Below are positions 61,437 to 64,000 of a stretch of DNA of 64,000 nucleotides, piece after piece. The position numbers and the translations under genes are program-made. Position 1 is the stretch's first letter. Each line of letters begins with the position of its first letter. Below the pieces are notes generated by a model that worked only from the letters and a program-made list of their open reading frames with translations, had not been told where the DNA came from and searched no databases. Source of the stretch: Cyanidiococcus yangmingshanensis (taxonomy: Eukaryota > Rhodophyta > Bangiophyceae > Cyanidiales > Cyanidiaceae); assembly GCA_013995675.1 (NCBI GenBank), contig VWRR01000005.1, positions 1 through 64,000 on the forward strand, in the 5' to 3' direction.

Positions 61437-63872
61437 GATGACGACGAGGTCTTCCAATCAACAGCGGGCGCATCGTCCTTCGCCTCGTTGGCGACGGGGC
61501 ACCGAGCGCGAGACGCTCTCGCCGACGGATCGATCCAAAGGCATCGCGCTGGAACGGTACGGGCCCTGGCGCCGGTGCTGGCCGTCCAACCCCCGAGCGC
61601 CATCGCAACGAGCACGCACGATTGGCGATGCAGATTCGCTGCCAAGCCAAATCATCGCCAGGCGGGGGCGTTCTCAGGGAGCACACGACACTGGTTGGTA
61701 GACGAGGGTGTGGGGATGGTTTCCGCTGTGCTCTCTAGTTGCGACACGCTGCGTAGTGGGCCTATTCGGGACGGGACTCGATCGCCGCTGAGCTTTGTTC
61801 GTGCCGTTCCCGGGCTTGTGCCGTTCAGGGTGCGTGCAACAGAACAGTCGGCGGCGCTCGCGTGTGCGCGGCGTTGGCGTCGAACCAGCGACATCAGTTG
61901 GGTGCATCCGCGAGTGATTCGGGGGAAGAGGGGTGATTCTCGAGCTTCACGAGTTCGACCAGTTTGTATGGCGGGGATTGGTGGTTCCGATGGCCGTGTG
62001 CCGTGGCAGAACCGGCGTGAGCGAGCGCTAGCGTTGCTCGGACGACTGAGGGAGCTCGCCACACCGTTCTGGACAGAGCCTGGGAGCCGTCGCGCGGCGT
62101 GGTTGTGGACGCTGGGCACTCTGGCGCTTGCGCTTCTCTGTACCCTCTACGCCGTCTTGCTGTCGTTTATCCAGCGTTTCTTTTGGAACGCGTTGAATGC
62201 AAAGGACGTTGCCAAGTACCAAAAGTTCCTAGTACTCTTTGTAGCCGCGCTTGTGCTGGGGCCGCCTTTTTTGACCCTATTTGATTGGATGAGACAACGA
62301 ACGGCCTTGCAGTGGCGACGTTTTCTCACCAGACGCCTTATCGGCGGTTACTTTCACGATCGGATGTACTACAATATCAGTATCTTGCGCCTGATCTATC
62401 GCGACGACGAACGAGATGCCGCGATGAATGGCCGCGGCAGCACTGTGCGGGACGCCCTCGACAACGTCGATCAGCGCATCAGCGAAGACATACGCGTGTT
62501 CACGGAGCGAGCGGTGAGCTTCGGCTGCGGGATAGTGGTTGCGTTCTTTGACTTTCTTCTCTTTAGCGTCATCCTGTTCCGCATTCGAGCGCAGTTGTTC
62601 TATCTCTTGGTATTGTACTCTACAGCGGGGACGTTGGTGACCCTATGGCTGGGCGGTCGCCTGGTACGACTGAATTTCGCGCAGCTTCGGCGCGAGGCGG
62701 ACTTTCGTTACGCGCTCGTCCGGGTGAGAGAGAATGCAGAGTCGATCGCGTTTTACGGTGGCGAGGAGCAGGAACAGAGCGCCGTCTGGCGGCGATTTGG
62801 GGCAGTCTTCGATAACATGATCCAGCTGCTGCAATGGCAGCGAAACGTGACGTTTGCGACAACCTGGTATCGTTATCTGATTCAGGTCGTGCCTGCGTTG
62901 GTGGTCAGCAAGGACTACTTCTCTGGGCGGATCCCTCTTGGTGCCCTGAGCCAAGCGTTCTTCAGCTATAACCACGTGTTGAATGATCTCTCTCTGGTCG
63001 TGAATGAGTTTGTGAGCCTTTCGGCATTTGCGGCCGCAGTGAATCGCCTCTATGAACTGCATCGCGTTGTGGAGCCGCGCTTGCTTGCCGGCCGAGGCGA
63101 TGACGATGAGGCTTTGCTCGACACGGACGGCATCCTTAGTCTGACGGGATCGGAAGCTAGTTCAAAAGATAATTCATCGGCGCTTCGGCTGGAGAAGCTC
63201 ACGGTCTACACGCCGGAGGGTCGACGACTCCTCGTGAACCAGCTTGATCTGCTGCTGTCGAATGGTGCGCGCGTCTTAATCATGGGTGAAAGCGGTGTAG
63301 GCAAGTCATCAACGGTACGGGCGATTGCTGGCTTGTGGAGACGGGGTAGCGGTGTTGTTTACCGGCGCCCAAAGTCGCAAAATACGCTCTTCATACCACA
63401 GCGACCTTATTTGATGCTGGGAACCCTTCGGGAAAATTTGTTTTACCCCTTGCGCGGGGACAGTATCCATCGAGTCGACGAAATGCATATCCGCAACGTC
63501 CTCGATCGGGTCAATCTGCCGGATCTTATCGATCGAATGGGCGGTCTTGACGTTGAAGCCGACTTTGCCTCGATTCTGTCTCTCGGTGAGCAGCAACGCT
63601 TGGCTTTCGCGCGGCTCCTGCTTCAACCTGAACCGGTTGAACTGGCGATTCTCGATGAGTCAACGAGCGGCTTGGACGTCGAAAATGAACGCCGCATGTA
63701 CGAGATTCTAAGCGTCATGGGAACGAGCGTCCTCAGCGTGGGGAATCGACCGACGCTCATTCGCTACCACAAACAGGTGTGTCGACTGTTCGCGAACGGG
63801 AGCTGGCGACTCGAATCACCGGCAGAGGCGCTCGATCAGCTACTGGGCGCGGGCCCGTCGGAGCTGACCTGA
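61434..63872 (+). CDS. ABC transporter, SbmA/YddA-type half transporter (plastid ABCD2-like)
   Basis: An 812-codon frame encodes one membrane domain followed by one ATPase domain. The membrane domain (about 220-520) has the ABC_membrane_2 type seen in SbmA, YddA and ABCD proteins: FIQRFFWNALNAKDVAKY, LFDWMRQRTALQWRRFLTRR, NVDQRISEDIRVFTERAVSF and FRYALVRVRENAESIAFYGG. The ATPase has Walker A GESGVGKSS (about 616), Q loop IPQRPYLMLGTLRENLFYP, signature LSLGEQQRLAFARLL, Walker B LAILDESTSGLD and a switch His. The first 200 residues are basic, Ser/Arg-rich and not conserved, fitting a plastid transit peptide. The ATG at 61434 is used, though an ATG at 61716 (MVSAVLSSCDTL) is a sound alternative. 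The substrate is unknown; peroxisomal fatty-acyl ABCD proteins are more distant. Confidence 0.85.
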   Translation: MDDDEVFQSTAGASSFASLATGHRARDALADGSIQRHRAGTVRALAPVLAVQPPSAIATSTHDWRCRFAAKPNHRQAGAFSGSTRHWLVDEGVGMVSAVLSSCDTLRSGPIRDGTRSPLSFVRAVPGLVPFRVRATEQSAALACARRWRRTSDISWVHPRVIRGKRGDSRASRVRPVCMAGIGGSDGRVPWQNRRERALALLGRLRELATPFWTEPGSRRAAWLWTLGTLALALLCTLYAVLLSFIQRFFWNALNAKDVAKYQKFLVLFVAALVLGPPFLTLFDWMRQRTALQWRRFLTRRLIGGYFHDRMYYNISILRLIYRDDERDAAMNGRGSTVRDALDNVDQRISEDIRVFTERAVSFGCGIVVAFFDFLLFSVILFRIRAQLFYLLVLYSTAGTLVTLWLGGRLVRLNFAQLRREADFRYALVRVRENAESIAFYGGEEQEQSAVWRRFGAVFDNMIQLLQWQRNVTFATTWYRYLIQVVPALVVSKDYFSGRIPLGALSQAFFSYNHVLNDLSLVVNEFVSLSAFAAAVNRLYELHRVVEPRLLAGRGDDDEALLDTDGILSLTGSEASSKDNSSALRLEKLTVYTPEGRRLLVNQLDLLLSNGARVLIMGESGVGKSSTVRAIAGLWRRGSGVVYRRPKSQNTLFIPQRPYLMLGTLRENLFYPLRGDSIHRVDEMHIRNVLDRVNLPDLIDRMGGLDVEADFASILSLGEQQRLAFARLLLQPEPVELAILDESTSGLDVENERRMYEILSVMGTSVLSVGNRPTLIRYHKQVCRLFANGSWRLESPAEALDQLLGAGPSELT

Positions 63873-64000
63873 ATGACGCAACACCGACCGAATTCATATC
63901 GAAGACGCTCCGTGGCAGGGGTATCGTAGGCGGCCACGCTGAGTTTGCCCTGTTTTTGACGGACGCTCATCCAGCGATGCCAGCAACGATGCGCGTGCGA
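63836..64000 (-). CDS. Possible C-terminal end of a gene running off the window
   Basis: The minus strand is open from the window edge to a TGA at 63836-63838, encoding 54 residues (for example HRWMSVRQKQGKLSVAAYDT) with a balanced composition. It would overlap the end of the ABC transporter gene by about 37 bp, tail to tail. No family is recognised and the frame may be chance. Confidence 0.25.
   Translation of the reverse strand, partial: SHAHRCWHRWMSVRQKQGKLSVAAYDTPATERLRYEFGRCCVIQVSSDGPAPSS

Overview
The window looks like nuclear DNA of a unicellular red alga of the Cyanidiophyceae (Cyanidioschyzon/Cyanidiococcus-like). Reasons: nearly all genes are single uninterrupted reading frames; gene spacing is loose (roughly one gene per 2.5-3 kb once the repeat end is left out); there are plastid-lineage genes (a chloroplast sensor kinase, a small thylakoid protein with a bipartite targeting peptide, an Iojap/RsfS factor, an ABCD2-type transporter); and there is a tRNA gene whose 3' half lies upstream of its 5' half, a gene form known from Cyanidioschyzon. 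The assignment rests on family recognition from sequence alone.

Layout. 1-8.4 kb: a gene-free, repeat-rich block that looks subtelomeric. It holds two diverged copies of a segment of about 2.4 kb, one of which carries an expanded array with an exact 200-bp period, plus several shorter satellites and long stretches of strand-asymmetric composition. 8.46-11 kb: a decayed Kelch-repeat gene whose C-terminal third is a well preserved Hedgehog-type Hint module. 11-14.5 kb: no recognisable gene. 14.5-32 kb: an Och1-like mannosyltransferase; a run rich in ribosome-making and transcription genes (NOL10/ENP2, permuted tRNA-Thr, DRE2/anamorsin, a TADA1-like SAGA subunit, eL13, uS9, RPB11, UTP5/WDR43, eL34); then a YHM2-type mitochondrial carrier. 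33-46 kb: RsfS/Iojap, a large EF-hand/RAF-like kinase/ankyrin protein, an Ima1-domain inner nuclear membrane protein, MEMO1, and a cyclopropane-synthase-like methyltransferase. 48-64 kb: a low-complexity protein of unknown role, a classical tyrosine phosphatase, a PsbW-like thylakoid protein divergent from the chloroplast sensor kinase CSK, an SPX protein divergent from an SPX-less PHO87/90/91-type phosphate transporter, and an ABCD2/SbmA-like ABC transporter.

How the genes fit together. The neighbouring genes are mostly independent housekeeping genes. Three themes stand out. NOL10 and UTP5 are both SSU-processome proteins and sit among ribosomal protein genes. The SPX gene and the SLC13-type transporter look like the two halves of the fused yeast Pho87/90/91 protein, split into divergent genes. 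The CSK gene shares its upstream region, with a 63-bp minisatellite inside it, with a thylakoid protein gene. Several host genes (DRE2, the TADA1-like gene, possibly RsfS and the phosphatase N-terminus) show one-base frame breaks; in two of them the break falls in a short homopolymer, so these may be assembly errors rather than real lesions. No CRISPR array, no intact transposon and no virus-like element was recognised.
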